A DNA stretch of 5,189 nucleotides, taken from positions 1 through 5,189 of the forward strand of contig CABQOJ010000103.1 in the NCBI GenBank assembly GCA_902465775.1, read 5' to 3'. Below the pieces are notes generated by a model that was not told where the DNA came from, searched no databases, and saw nothing but the letters and a program-made list of their open reading frames with translations. A program made the position numbers and the translations under genes. Source of the DNA: an uncultured Porphyromonas sp. (GTDB lineage Bacteria > Bacteroidota > Bacteroidia > Bacteroidales > Porphyromonadaceae). Below, piece by piece: positions 1 to 5,189 of the stretch (position 1 is the first letter of the stretch; the number at the start of each line of letters is the position of its first letter).

Positions 1-245
1 TCAAGGAGCTCATCCCGCGCCAGCAGTTTGACATAGCCATCCAAGCCGCCATCGGCGCTAAGATCATCGCCCGTGAGACCGTCAAGGCAGTTCGCAAAGA
101 TGTGACAGCCAAGTGCTACGGTGGTGATATCAGCCGTAAGCGTAAGCTACTAGAGAAGCAGAAAGAGGGTAAGAAGCGTATGAAGCAGATCGGCAACGTG
201 GAGATCCCGCAGAAAGCCTTCCTCGCTGTCCTCAAGCTCGACTAA
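1..245 (+). CDS. lepA: Elongation factor 4 (LepA), C-terminal fragment
   Basis: This is the last 80 codons of a gene that begins before the window; the first complete codon is at position 3 and the TAA stop is at 243-245. LepA is a ribosome-associated translational GTPase related to EF-G. It acts in the cytoplasm and has been linked to back-translocation and to ribosome assembly or initiation. The fragment covers the LepA-specific C-terminal domain, not the GTPase domain. The family hallmarks are clear: an [12 protein letters not shown] opening, then [20 protein letters not shown], then [20 protein letters not shown]. The lysine/arginine-rich stretch fits the known RNA-contacting role of this domain. 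The protein ends in LKLD, close to the usual family end, so the 3' end appears intact. It is followed on the same strand by dnaB after 101 bp. Identification is firm; the state of the missing part is unknown. Confidence 0.96.
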   Translation, partial: KELIPRQQFDIAIQAAIGAKIIARETVKAVRKDVTAKCYGGDISRKRKLLEKQKEGKKRMKQIGNVEIPQKAFLAVLKLD

Positions 246-274
246 AGCCCCTCCACAGCTCATCTTATCGCCAC

Positions 275-296
275 AGCCTAGGCTAACGTCTAGGCT
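275..296. other. Hairpin in the lepA-dnaB spacer
   Basis: The arms agcctag (275-281) and ctaggct (290-296) are exact complements. The stem can extend inward by a G-U and a C-G pair, giving about 9 pairs closed by a 4-nt loop (taac). There is no T-run on either side, so it is not a standard intrinsic terminator. It lies 29 bp after the lepA stop and 50 bp before the dnaB start. It could be an RNA processing or stabilising element, a weak terminator or a protein site. The structure is seen in the sequence; its role is unknown. The rest of the spacer shows no clear TAnnTTTG promoter box and no Shine-Dalgarno sequence for dnaB, so read-through from lepA is possible. Confidence 0.45.
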
Positions 297-346
297 ACCC
301 ACTTGTCCCCCGCAAGCAACACTCACCTAGCCAAACCATCTAGATC

Positions 347-1939
347 ATGCCATCCCTAAAGCCTACACAGCAGAAGCAGCTCCGCAAGCCGCAAGCCTCT
401 CTCGACCGCACGACCGAGGGACGCGTACCACCTCAAGCCACAGATATTGAGGAGGCTGTGCTGGGCGCCATACTACTGGAGAAGGAGGCCTTCTCCGAGA
501 TCAGCACTATCCTAGAGCCCGAGAGCTTCTATATCAATGCGCACCAGATCATCTTTGAGGTCATGCGTGACCTCAGTCTGGAGGAGCAGCCGATAGACCT
601 ACATACCGTCAGCCAGCGACTACAGCGTGATGGCAAGCTGGACCAGGTCGGGGGGATGCCCTTCCTCGTCGACCTCTCCAACCGTGTCATCAGTGCGGCC
701 AACCTCGAGTACCACGCCATGATTGTGGCGCAAAAAGCCCTCAGTCGCAATCTAATCAAGTTCTCTACCGAGGTACTCACCTCTGCCTACGAAGATACCA
801 TCGACATAGAGGATCAGATGGAGACTGCCGAAGGGTCACTCTTTGCGCTTTCACAAAAGCATCTTCGCAAAGACGTACAGCCGATCAATACGGTCCTCAA
901 AGTTGCCATCGATGATATCAAGGCAGCCGCCAATAGTGCCGAGGGTATCAGCGGTATCTCCTCAGGCTTTGACGGCATCGATGCGATGACAGCTGGGTGG
1001 CAGAAGTCAGACCTCATCATCATCGCTGCGCGCCCCGCTATCGGTAAGACAGCTTTCGTTCTCTCCATGGCCAAGTACATTGCTGTGGACAATAAGATCC
1101 CCGTAGCTCTCTTCAACCTAGAGATGAGCAGCGTGCAGCTAGTCAAGCGTCTTATCAGTAACGTCTGTGAGCTCCCTGGCGAAAAGCTCAAGAGCGGTCA
1201 GCTCGAGCAGTTTGAGTGGACCCAGCTTGATGAGCGTATCAGCGTCTTGGAGAATACGCCCCTCTACATTGACGACACGCCTAGTCTCTCCGTCTTCGAG
1301 CTACGTACCAAGGTGCGCCGTCTCGTACGAGAGCACGACATCAAGATCATCATCATCGACTACCTCCAGCTGATGAATGCCAGCGGGATGAACTTTGGCA
1401 ACCGCGAGCAAGAGGTCAGTACCATCTCCCGCTCGCTCAAGATGCTAGCCAAGGAGCTTGACATCCCCATCATCGCCCTCTCACAGCTCAACCGTGCTGT
1501 CGAGCTCCGCAAGAACGACAGCGGTACCAATAGCAAGGTGCCTCAGCTCTCCGACCTGCGTGAGTCAGGTGCTATCGAGCAGGATGCCGATATGGTCTGC
1601 TTCCTGCACAGACCCGAGGTATATGGGATCATGCAGGATGACAACGGAGACACCAAGGGTATCGGCTACTTCATCATTGCCAAGCACCGTAACGGTCCCA
1701 TCGGCGATGTGCGTATCGGCTTCCGTGGCGAGTTTGCCAAGTTCTACCCACTCGAAGAGGCAAACATGCACTACACCTCCCAGATCAATGGCGTCAAAGC
1801 AAGACAGACATCATCTGCCACGCCAGGAGTCACGCCAGGCGCAGAAGCTGGCAGTCCCTTCGGGCAAACCTTTAACGTCGGTGCCTCTGACTTCAACCCG
1901 ATGGCCTCTGACGACGAGGAGAGCGACTTCCCCTACTAG
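347..1939 (+). CDS. dnaB: Replicative DNA helicase DnaB
   Basis: DnaB is the hexameric 5'-3' helicase that unwinds DNA ahead of the replisome and recruits primase. The 530-residue product has both standard parts. The N-terminal DnaB domain spans about 27-130 (PPQATDIEEAVLGAILLEKE). The RecA-like C-terminal ATPase spans about 200-470. Motifs seen are Walker A ARPAIGKTA (228-236, with K234 and T235), the catalytic-glutamate segment FNLEMSS (E259), Walker B IIIIDYLQL (D338), SQLNR (379-383), DLRESGAIEQDAD (403-415), and AKHRNGP (445-451) holding the K446/R448 arginine-finger region. No intein interrupts the Walker A site, a common insertion point in this family. The product is longer than E. coli DnaB (471 aa) because of a basic/glutamine-rich leader of about 26 residues and a low-complexity tail of about 55 residues ending DDEESDFPY. 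The first ATG was kept because it gives the whole N-domain; a slightly later start cannot be excluded. No Shine-Dalgarno sequence precedes it, as is usual in this phylum. Confidence 0.97.
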   Translation: MPSLKPTQQKQLRKPQASLDRTTEGRVPPQATDIEEAVLGAILLEKEAFSEISTILEPESFYINAHQIIFEVMRDLSLEEQPIDLHTVSQRLQRDGKLDQVGGMPFLVDLSNRVISAANLEYHAMIVAQKALSRNLIKFSTEVLTSAYEDTIDIEDQMETAEGSLFALSQKHLRKDVQPINTVLKVAIDDIKAAANSAEGISGISSGFDGIDAMTAGWQKSDLIIIAARPAIGKTAFVLSMAKYIAVDNKIPVALFNLEMSSVQLVKRLISNVCELPGEKLKSGQLEQFEWTQLDERISVLENTPLYIDDTPSLSVFELRTKVRRLVREHDIKIIIIDYLQLMNASGMNFGNREQEVSTISRSLKMLAKELDIPIIALSQLNRAVELRKNDSGTNSKVPQLSDLRESGAIEQDADMVCFLHRPEVYGIMQDDNGDTKGIGYFIIAKHRNGPIGDVRIGFRGEFAKFYPLEEANMHYTSQINGVKARQTSSATPGVTPGAEAGSPFGQTFNVGASDFNPMASDDEESDFPY

Positions 1940-1965
1940 CACAGAGCTAGCCTAAGACACCTGAC

Positions 1966-1987
1966 GCTGTCGCTCCTTTGCGATAGC
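1966..1987. other. Small hairpin after dnaB
   Basis: The arms gctgtcgc (1966-1973) and gcgatagc (1980-1987) form an 8-bp stem with one G-U pair and a 6-nt loop (tccttt). It starts 26 bp after the dnaB stop and ends 3 bp before the much longer stem at 1991-2041. It has no T-run of its own. It may protect the 3' end of the dnaB transcript or assist termination; that is inference from position. Confidence 0.4.
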
Positions 1988-1990
1988 TTA

Positions 1991-2041
1991 AAACGAAGAG
2001 AATACTCAACTGCCTGATGCGGTTGAGTATTCTCTTCGTTT
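1991..2041. terminator. Probable bidirectional terminator between convergent genes
   Basis: The arms at 1991-2010 and 2022-2041 are perfect 20-nt complements (left arm begins aaacgaagag, right arm ends ctcttcgttt). The 11-nt middle can add three more pairs (one G-U), leaving a 5-nt loop (ctgat). The arms begin with A's and end with T's, so a transcript from either side meets a stem ending in a short U-run, although neither U-run is long. It lies 51 bp after the dnaB stop and 29 bp from the stop of the minus-strand lipoprotein gene, where a shared terminator is expected. Function is inferred from structure and position. Confidence 0.8.
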
Positions 2042-2070
2042 GTATAAGTAGCTCTTCTATCGAGAGAGGA

Positions 2071-2970
2071 CTACTTCTTCTTCGGAGCTTTTTGGACTAC
2101 CTGGAACTCTAGGTAATACGAATTTTCGCCTTCTACTCTCGTACAGTAGATAGAGCCCCACATTGGCCCCTCGGGGAATTGCTTCATATTGTACCCCTCA
2201 TAGTTTAGCTGTCCACTCTTATACTTTGATGCTTGCAGATTTTCTGTAAAGCCGTAGAGGGTCAGGAGACCTCGGAGCACCTTGATATCCTCCTCAGATC
2301 CCTCGTGAGCAGCCTTGACTACATCCTTCTTAAATATAGGTCTCGTCCAGCAGTCGAAGTACACATCATCCTTCTTCACAAAGTGGTAAAAGAGTTCTAT
2401 GATGAAGCGGCCGTCTGTATATTTTCCATTCTCATCCTTAGGAGCCTGCATGCGAATTATGTTGTGATCATCTTCGTCGCCACCCTCATTGGTATGAAGC
2501 GTCCAGCCATACTTCATATTGGCAGCGATGAGCTGCTTTTGAGTATCCTTGCTTTCAGCTAGATCAGGGAAGAAGGGTATATATATCGGAGAGATCGTCG
2601 TGTCTGGACTATTTAAGCCGATGTAGCGATTCGCCGAACCAGCATTTAGGTTGATGACGGTCACGTTGGCAGTTTTGGTTTGATCCTTAGCCACTACCGT
2701 GATAACAGCCTCGCCCTCCTTGACACCAGTCACCAGTCCCTTATCGTCTACCTTAGCTACCGACTCATCAGAGGAGGTACAGCTGTAGGCGACACCACTA
2801 GGCTTGGTCAAGATAGTCAACGGTTGCGACTCACCGACTTTTAGCAGTAAGTTCTCAGGCTTCACACTGAGCCGGACTTTGTCGTTAGTTGGTTCTTCGT
2901 TCTTGTTGCAAGCTCCGAAGAGCGTTAGCGTGGCCAGAGCCACTAGGAGCATACAGATCTTTTGTTTCAT
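2071..2970 (-). CDS. Predicted surface lipoprotein with one BIG2 Ig-like domain
   Basis: The 299-residue product starts with a type II signal peptide: a basic MKQK, a hydrophobic core (about 6-18) and a lipobox LFGAC with C21 as the lipid-anchored residue. The next residues, NKNEEPTN, include lysine and paired glutamates, resembling the lipoprotein export signal that sends Bacteroidota lipoproteins to the cell surface. Residues about 31-106 form a bacterial Ig-like group 2 (BIG2) domain: VRLSVKPENLLLKVGES, then SSDESVAKVDDKGLVTGVKE, then GEAVITVVAKD. Such domains are usually spacers or adhesion modules. Residues about 110-299 are rich in aromatic and charged residues, hold C207 and C276, end in KAPKKK, and match no family I recognise. 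The gene stands alone, convergent with dnaB and divergent from murG. Its GC content looks clearly lower than dnaB by eye, which suggests an accessory gene. No Shine-Dalgarno sequence precedes the ATG. Localisation is well supported; function is unknown. Confidence 0.9.
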   Translation of the reverse strand: MKQKICMLLVALATLTLFGACNKNEEPTNDKVRLSVKPENLLLKVGESQPLTILTKPSGVAYSCTSSDESVAKVDDKGLVTGVKEGEAVITVVAKDQTKTANVTVINLNAGSANRYIGLNSPDTTISPIYIPFFPDLAESKDTQKQLIAANMKYGWTLHTNEGGDEDDHNIIRMQAPKDENGKYTDGRFIIELFYHFVKKDDVYFDCWTRPIFKKDVVKAAHEGSEEDIKVLRGLLTLYGFTENLQASKYKSGQLNYEGYNMKQFPEGPMWGSIYCTRVEGENSYYLEFQVVQKAPKKK

Positions 2971-3014
2971 AGGAGAGTTTGTATTGCTTAGCGTTATATG
3001 ATTAAGTAGTGGTG

Positions 3015-3022
3015 CAAAGGTA
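3015..3022 (-). promoter_or_regulatory. Candidate -7 promoter box for the lipoprotein gene
   Basis: Read on the minus strand this is TACCTTTG, an exact match to the Bacteroidota -7 consensus TAnnTTTG. It lies 44 bp upstream of the lipoprotein ATG, which would give a leader of roughly 38 nt. The only upstream TTG (3048-3050, minus strand) is 25 bp away, farther than the usual spacing of about 19-21 bp, so the -33 element is poor or absent. The match is seen; activity is inferred. Confidence 0.55.
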
Positions 3023-3097
3023 CCGTTTTTACATCAGATACGGTTTACAACTAGGCTGGAAATAGTGCAAACACCTCCGTGGGGATTTTCGATTCTT

Positions 3098-3202
3098 CAC
3101 CGAGGAACGGAGTAATTCATCCGAAGAATGAAGTAAAACTTCGGAAGAATGATTTCAAAGTTCGGAAGAATGATTTCAAAGTTCGGAAGAATTTCTGATT
3201 TC
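3098..3202. repeat. Tandem array, 21-bp period, about five degenerate units
   Basis: Units start at 3098, 3119, 3140, 3161 and 3182. Those at 3140 and 3161 are identical over the full 21 bp (core ttcggaagaatgatttcaaa). The unit at 3182 matches the core for its first 11 bases and then diverges. The unit at 3119 matches the core at about 15 of 21 positions, and the one at 3098 matches its neighbour at 3119 at about 15 of 21. Identity therefore decays outward from the centre, as expected for an ageing tandem duplication. Units are contiguous with no spacers, so this is not CRISPR. Role unknown. Confidence 0.85.
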
Positions 3203-3303
3203 CTCCATGGAGATTTCCGAATACCTCAAGAGAAAACATGATTCGTCGGGAAGTTACCGAACCTGTCCGAGCTGATTCGCAACCCTTAGCCAGGCCTTTG
3301 CTT

Positions 3304-3387
3304 GTTTCCTCCTTATGAAAATGGATTTTCATCTAGGTGAAAATGGATTTTCCTCCGTATGAAAATAAAGTTTCGTCCGTATGAAAC
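3304..3387. repeat. Second tandem array, 22-bp period
   Basis: Units start at 3316, 3338 and 3360, with a partial unit at 3382 (tgaaa only) and a related half-unit before 3316 (tttcctcc at 3305-3312). Adjacent units match at 17 of 22 and 18 of 22 positions; the shared core of the first two is tgaaaatggattttc. Most of the core is itself a dyad: 3315-3332 reads atgaaaat-gg-attttcat. The 11-mer tccgtatgaaa recurs exactly 22 bp apart (3354 and 3376). The array ends about 33 bp upstream of the murG promoter box, so it could be an operator-like region, but that is inference from position. Confidence 0.8.
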
Positions 3388-3419
3388 GGAGGAGAGGCAG
3401 GCGGTTGAGTGCTTTTTCG

Positions 3420-3427
3420 TACATTTG
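3420..3427 (+). promoter_or_regulatory. Candidate -7 promoter box for murG-murC
   Basis: TACATTTG is an exact match to the Bacteroidota -7 consensus TAnnTTTG and lies 82 bp upstream of the murG ATG. Transcription would start around 3433, giving a leader of roughly 75 nt. No TTG/TTTG is seen at the usual -33 spacing; the nearest, gttg at 3404-3407, is only 12 bp upstream. This would let murG-murC be transcribed independently of any other cell-division genes. Confidence 0.6.
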
Positions 3428-3436
3428 TAAGCGATA

Positions 3437-3477
3437 GCAGTCGGGCTAGCTAGCGCTGACTGCGACAGACCTTTTTT
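3437..3477 (+). promoter_or_regulatory. Structured 5' leader of murG: hairpin followed by T-run
   Basis: The arms gcagtc (3437-3442) and gactgc (3458-3463) pair exactly. The stem continues through a G-U and a G-C pair, past a bulged G at 3455, into the palindrome gctagctagc (3445-3454), for about 11 pairs in total. Eight bases further on is a run of six T's (3472-3477). The gap makes it a poor standard terminator, but it sits just after the expected murG transcription start and before the ATG. It may act as an attenuator, a leader-stability element or a protein site. Structure seen, role inferred. Confidence 0.4.
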
Positions 3478-3509
3478 ATCTCAGTAGACTTTATCGATCT
3501 CATCGTGCT

Positions 3510-4622
3510 ATGCAAGAGCCAAACAAACCTAGAGTGATCATCAGCGGAGGCGGTACCGGTGGACATATCAACCCCGCCCTAGCTATTGCCGACGAGGTAC
3601 GTCGACGCTATCCGGAGAGTCAGATACTTTTCGTCGGAGCCCTGGGACGTATGGAGATGGAGCGTGTCCCAGTTGCAGGCTATGAGATCGTAGGCCTGCC
3701 GGTCATGGGGATGGATCGCAAGCGTCTCTGGCGCAACTTTAAGGTGCTGCGCTCTCTGATCAAGAGCCGCCTGATGGTTCGCAAGACTTTGGCAGACTTT
3801 CATCCCGATCTAGCCGTCGGTGTGGGTGGCTATGCGAGCGCCCCCACGCTCAAGGAGGCTCAGCGTAGCGGTATCCCGACGCTCCTACAGGAGCAAAACA
3901 GCTATGCTGGCGTGACCAATAAGCTCCTGGCTCGTGAGGCAAAGTGTATCTGCGTCGCTTACCCAGGTATGGAGCGCTTCTTCCCGAGTGATCGGATCAT
4001 CCTAACGGGCAATCCCGTACGCCACGCTATTGAGTACAACCATACGACCCGTGAGGAGGCGTGCGCTTACTTTGCTCTCCCCTCTTCACTGTCACGCACT
4101 ATCTTGGTCATGGGCGGTAGTCTAGGGGCTAGGACGATCAATGAGGCGGTCGTGGCTGCACTACCTGAGTGGAGCAAGCTAGGCTATCAATTGATCTGGC
4201 AGACGGGACGTAGCTACGAGCATGAAGCACAGGAGCTGATCAAGGAGTATGATATTAGTAAGCGAGCTTATGTCTCGGCTTACGTAGAGCGCATGGATCT
4301 AGCTTACCGTCTGGCCGATGTGGCGGTGTCTCGTGCGGGTGCCCTGAGCGTCTCGGAGCTTTGTCTCTCGGAGCTACCAGCCATCCTAATTCCTTCGCCC
4401 AATGTGGCTGAGGATCATCAGACGAAAAATGCGCGTGCGCTCTCTACGCGTGGAGCTGCAATACTCCTTCCAGATAGCGAAGCGGTAGGTCAGATGGGGC
4501 TCACCATCACTGAGCTACTCAAAGATGAGACGCGGAGAGAGGAGATGAAGGCGGCGCTCCGTGACCTTGCCACACCGCAAGCTGTAGAGCGCATCGTGGA
4601 TCAGATGGAGCTACTGTGGTAG
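3510..4622 (+). CDS. murG: MurG, lipid II-forming GlcNAc transferase
   Basis: MurG is the peripheral inner-membrane GT-B glycosyltransferase that moves GlcNAc from UDP-GlcNAc to lipid I, forming lipid II, the last cytoplasmic step of peptidoglycan precursor synthesis. The 370-residue product is full length for the family (E. coli 355). Motifs in order are the N-terminal glycine loop SGGGTGGH (12-19, H19), GVGGYASAP (104-112), QEQNSYAGVTNK (127-138), TGNPVR (166-171), the C-terminal-domain loop MGGSLGA (201-207), the sugar-nucleotide-binding SRAGALSVSEL (274-284, E283) and EDHQTKNA (301-308, Q304). All expected substrate-binding positions appear intact. The ATG at 3510 places the first glycine loop at the usual distance from the N-terminus and has no Shine-Dalgarno sequence. 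murC follows after 35 bp, so the two probably form an operon. Unusually, no ftsW lies directly upstream. Confidence 0.97.
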   Translation: MQEPNKPRVIISGGGTGGHINPALAIADEVRRRYPESQILFVGALGRMEMERVPVAGYEIVGLPVMGMDRKRLWRNFKVLRSLIKSRLMVRKTLADFHPDLAVGVGGYASAPTLKEAQRSGIPTLLQEQNSYAGVTNKLLAREAKCICVAYPGMERFFPSDRIILTGNPVRHAIEYNHTTREEACAYFALPSSLSRTILVMGGSLGARTINEAVVAALPEWSKLGYQLIWQTGRSYEHEAQELIKEYDISKRAYVSAYVERMDLAYRLADVAVSRAGALSVSELCLSELPAILIPSPNVAEDHQTKNARALSTRGAAILLPDSEAVGQMGLTITELLKDETRREEMKAALRDLATPQAVERIVDQMELLW

Positions 4623-4657
4623 TCTCTTTTTACTTTGCAAAGACCATTCGCTAACGC

Positions 4658-5189
4658 ATGAGTTACGTTTATTTTATCGGTATCGGAGGTGCTGGCATGA
4701 GTGCTCTAGCACGTTACTATCACCTCAAGGGGTGCAACGTGTCGGGCTATGACCGCTCACACAACATGTACACCGACGAGCTAGAGCAGCTAGGCATCGC
4801 TATACACTACGACAGCGACGCCTCGTGGCTGGAGAGCGCTCCGATGACTCCTGACAATACGCTAGTCATCTACACGCCTGCCATACCGCACGACCACCCT
4901 GAGCTATGCTATCTGCGTAGTCATCACTTCCGTGTGCTGAAGCGCGCCGAGGCGCTTGGCGTCATAGCCGAGAGCTATCACACACTGGCTGTAGCTGGTT
5001 CGCATGGCAAGACCACGACGACCAACATGCTAGCGCATATCCTAGATGGTGCCAAGGAGGTGGGCTGTACCGCCTTCATCGGTGGACTGGCTGTGGATAC
5101 GGGCTCTAACTTTATCTACTCCGACCACTCCGATCTGCTGGTGGTAGAGGCGGACGAGTATGACCGCTCGTTCCTACACCTCAACCCTT
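4658..5189 (+). CDS. murC: MurC, UDP-MurNAc:L-alanine ligase, N-terminal part
   Basis: The frame opens at ATG 4658 and stays open to the window edge, giving 177 residues of a protein usually about 450-490 long. MurC is the cytoplasmic ATP-dependent ligase that adds L-alanine to UDP-MurNAc, the first amino acid of the peptide stem. The N-terminal Rossmann-like UDP-binding domain shows FIGIGGAGMSALAR (6-19) and YTPAIPHDHPE (72-82). The ATP-binding domain starts with AVAGSHGKTTTT (111-122, P-loop with K118 and T119) and continues to VVEADEYDRSFL (162-173), whose acidic residues bind metal. The GAGMSALA form of the first glycine motif and the SHGKTTT loop favour MurC; the related recycling ligase Mpl is less likely next to murG. 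It follows murG by 35 bp on the same strand. The gap contains ttactttg (4630-4637), one mismatch from the TAnnTTTG box, a weak internal promoter at best. The 3' part is outside the window. Confidence 0.96.
   Translation, partial: MSYVYFIGIGGAGMSALARYYHLKGCNVSGYDRSHNMYTDELEQLGIAIHYDSDASWLESAPMTPDNTLVIYTPAIPHDHPELCYLRSHHFRVLKRAEALGVIAESYHTLAVAGSHGKTTTTNMLAHILDGAKEVGCTAFIGGLAVDTGSNFIYSDHSDLLVVEADEYDRSFLHLNP

Larger units (their letters stand above)
2971..3509. other. 539-bp divergent intergenic region, repeat-rich
   Basis: No convincing gene lies between the lipoprotein gene and murG. From left to right the region holds the lipoprotein leader and promoter box, a 21-bp-period array (3098-3202), about 100 bp without clear structure (3203-3303), a 22-bp-period array (3304-3387), the murG promoter box and a hairpin leader. 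An imperfect direct repeat flanks the first array: 3074-3094 and 3202-3222 match at 17 of 21 positions, both starting cctcc. The base composition is visibly more AT-rich than the flanking housekeeping genes. The one minus-strand reading frame here (3117-3332) is best explained as a product of the 21-bp repeat. Confidence 0.75.

Noticed and set aside
529..1191. Minus-strand open frames within dnaB (529-780 and 814-1191)
   Set aside because: They are antisense to conserved dnaB coding sequence, show no recognisable domains and are typical shadow frames in GC-rich genes.
1167..1955. Plus-strand and minus-strand overlapping frames in the 3' half of dnaB (1167-1373, 1458-1955, 1565-1771)
   Set aside because: The plus-strand frames give serine/threonine/proline-rich, low-complexity translations typical of the wrong frame, and all overlap the conserved ATPase core.
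2233..3001. Plus-strand frames opposite the lipoprotein gene (2233-2562 and 2804-3001)
   Set aside because: The minus-strand frame has a signal peptide, lipobox and BIG2 domain; the plus-strand frames have no supporting features.
3117..3332. 71-residue minus-strand reading frame in the murG upstream region
   Set aside because: It is mostly translated tandem repeat, its start codon lies inside the second array, and no promoter box or conserved protein feature supports it. Kept only as a low-interest finding.
3098..3387. Iteron-type replication origin
   Set aside because: The repeat length fits plasmid iterons, but the flanking genes are chromosomal housekeeping genes, no replication initiator is present, and I saw no DnaA-box cluster. 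dnaB lies over 1 kb away and is not itself an origin marker.
3098..3403. CRISPR array
   Set aside because: The repeats are contiguous, degenerate and only 21-22 bp in period, with no unique spacers and no cas genes nearby.
3579..3803. Minus-strand frame within murG
   Set aside because: It is antisense to the conserved N-terminal domain of murG and has no recognisable motif.
4623..4657. Independent murC promoter in the murG-murC gap
   Set aside because: ttactttg at 4630-4637 differs from TAnnTTTG by one base and the 35-bp gap fits an operon; the match is too weak to call.

Overview
The window looks like chromosomal DNA from a Bacteroidota (Bacteroidales) bacterium, most likely Porphyromonas or a close relative. 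The evidence is as follows. Start codons lack purine-rich Shine-Dalgarno sequences. Two exact matches to the Bacteroidota -7 promoter box (TAnnTTTG) lie upstream of genes. A lipoprotein carries acidic residues just after its lipid-anchored cysteine. The housekeeping proteins read like members of that phylum, and the coding DNA is moderately GC-rich. The genus is an inference from general resemblance, not a database result.

Layout from left to right: the 3' end of lepA (elongation factor 4) at 1-245; a 101-bp spacer with a compact hairpin; the complete replicative helicase gene dnaB at 347-1939; and a convergent intergenic region with two hairpins, one a long perfect stem that probably terminates transcription from both sides. 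A minus-strand gene at 2071-2970 encodes a predicted lipoprotein with one bacterial Ig-like (BIG2) domain and an unrecognised C-terminal domain. A 539-bp divergent intergenic region (2971-3509) follows, holding a promoter box for each flanking gene, two degenerate tandem-repeat arrays (21-bp and 22-bp periods) and a structured leader. Last come murG at 3510-4622 and the 5' part of murC at 4658-5189, which runs off the window.

The genes fall into three groups. lepA and dnaB are translation and replication housekeeping genes on the same strand. The lipoprotein is an accessory-looking envelope gene with visibly lower GC. murG and murC act in peptidoglycan precursor synthesis: MurC adds L-alanine to UDP-MurNAc, and MurG makes lipid II by adding GlcNAc to lipid I. 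They normally sit inside the dcw cluster downstream of ftsW. Here murG is instead the first gene after a repeat-rich divergent spacer, with its own promoter candidate.

I see no CRISPR array, transposase, phage gene, tRNA or rRNA, and nothing that amounts to a new multi-gene system. The points most worth a second look are the paired tandem repeats upstream of murG, the unknown lipoprotein domain, the SSB-like acidic tip of DnaB and the structured murG leader.
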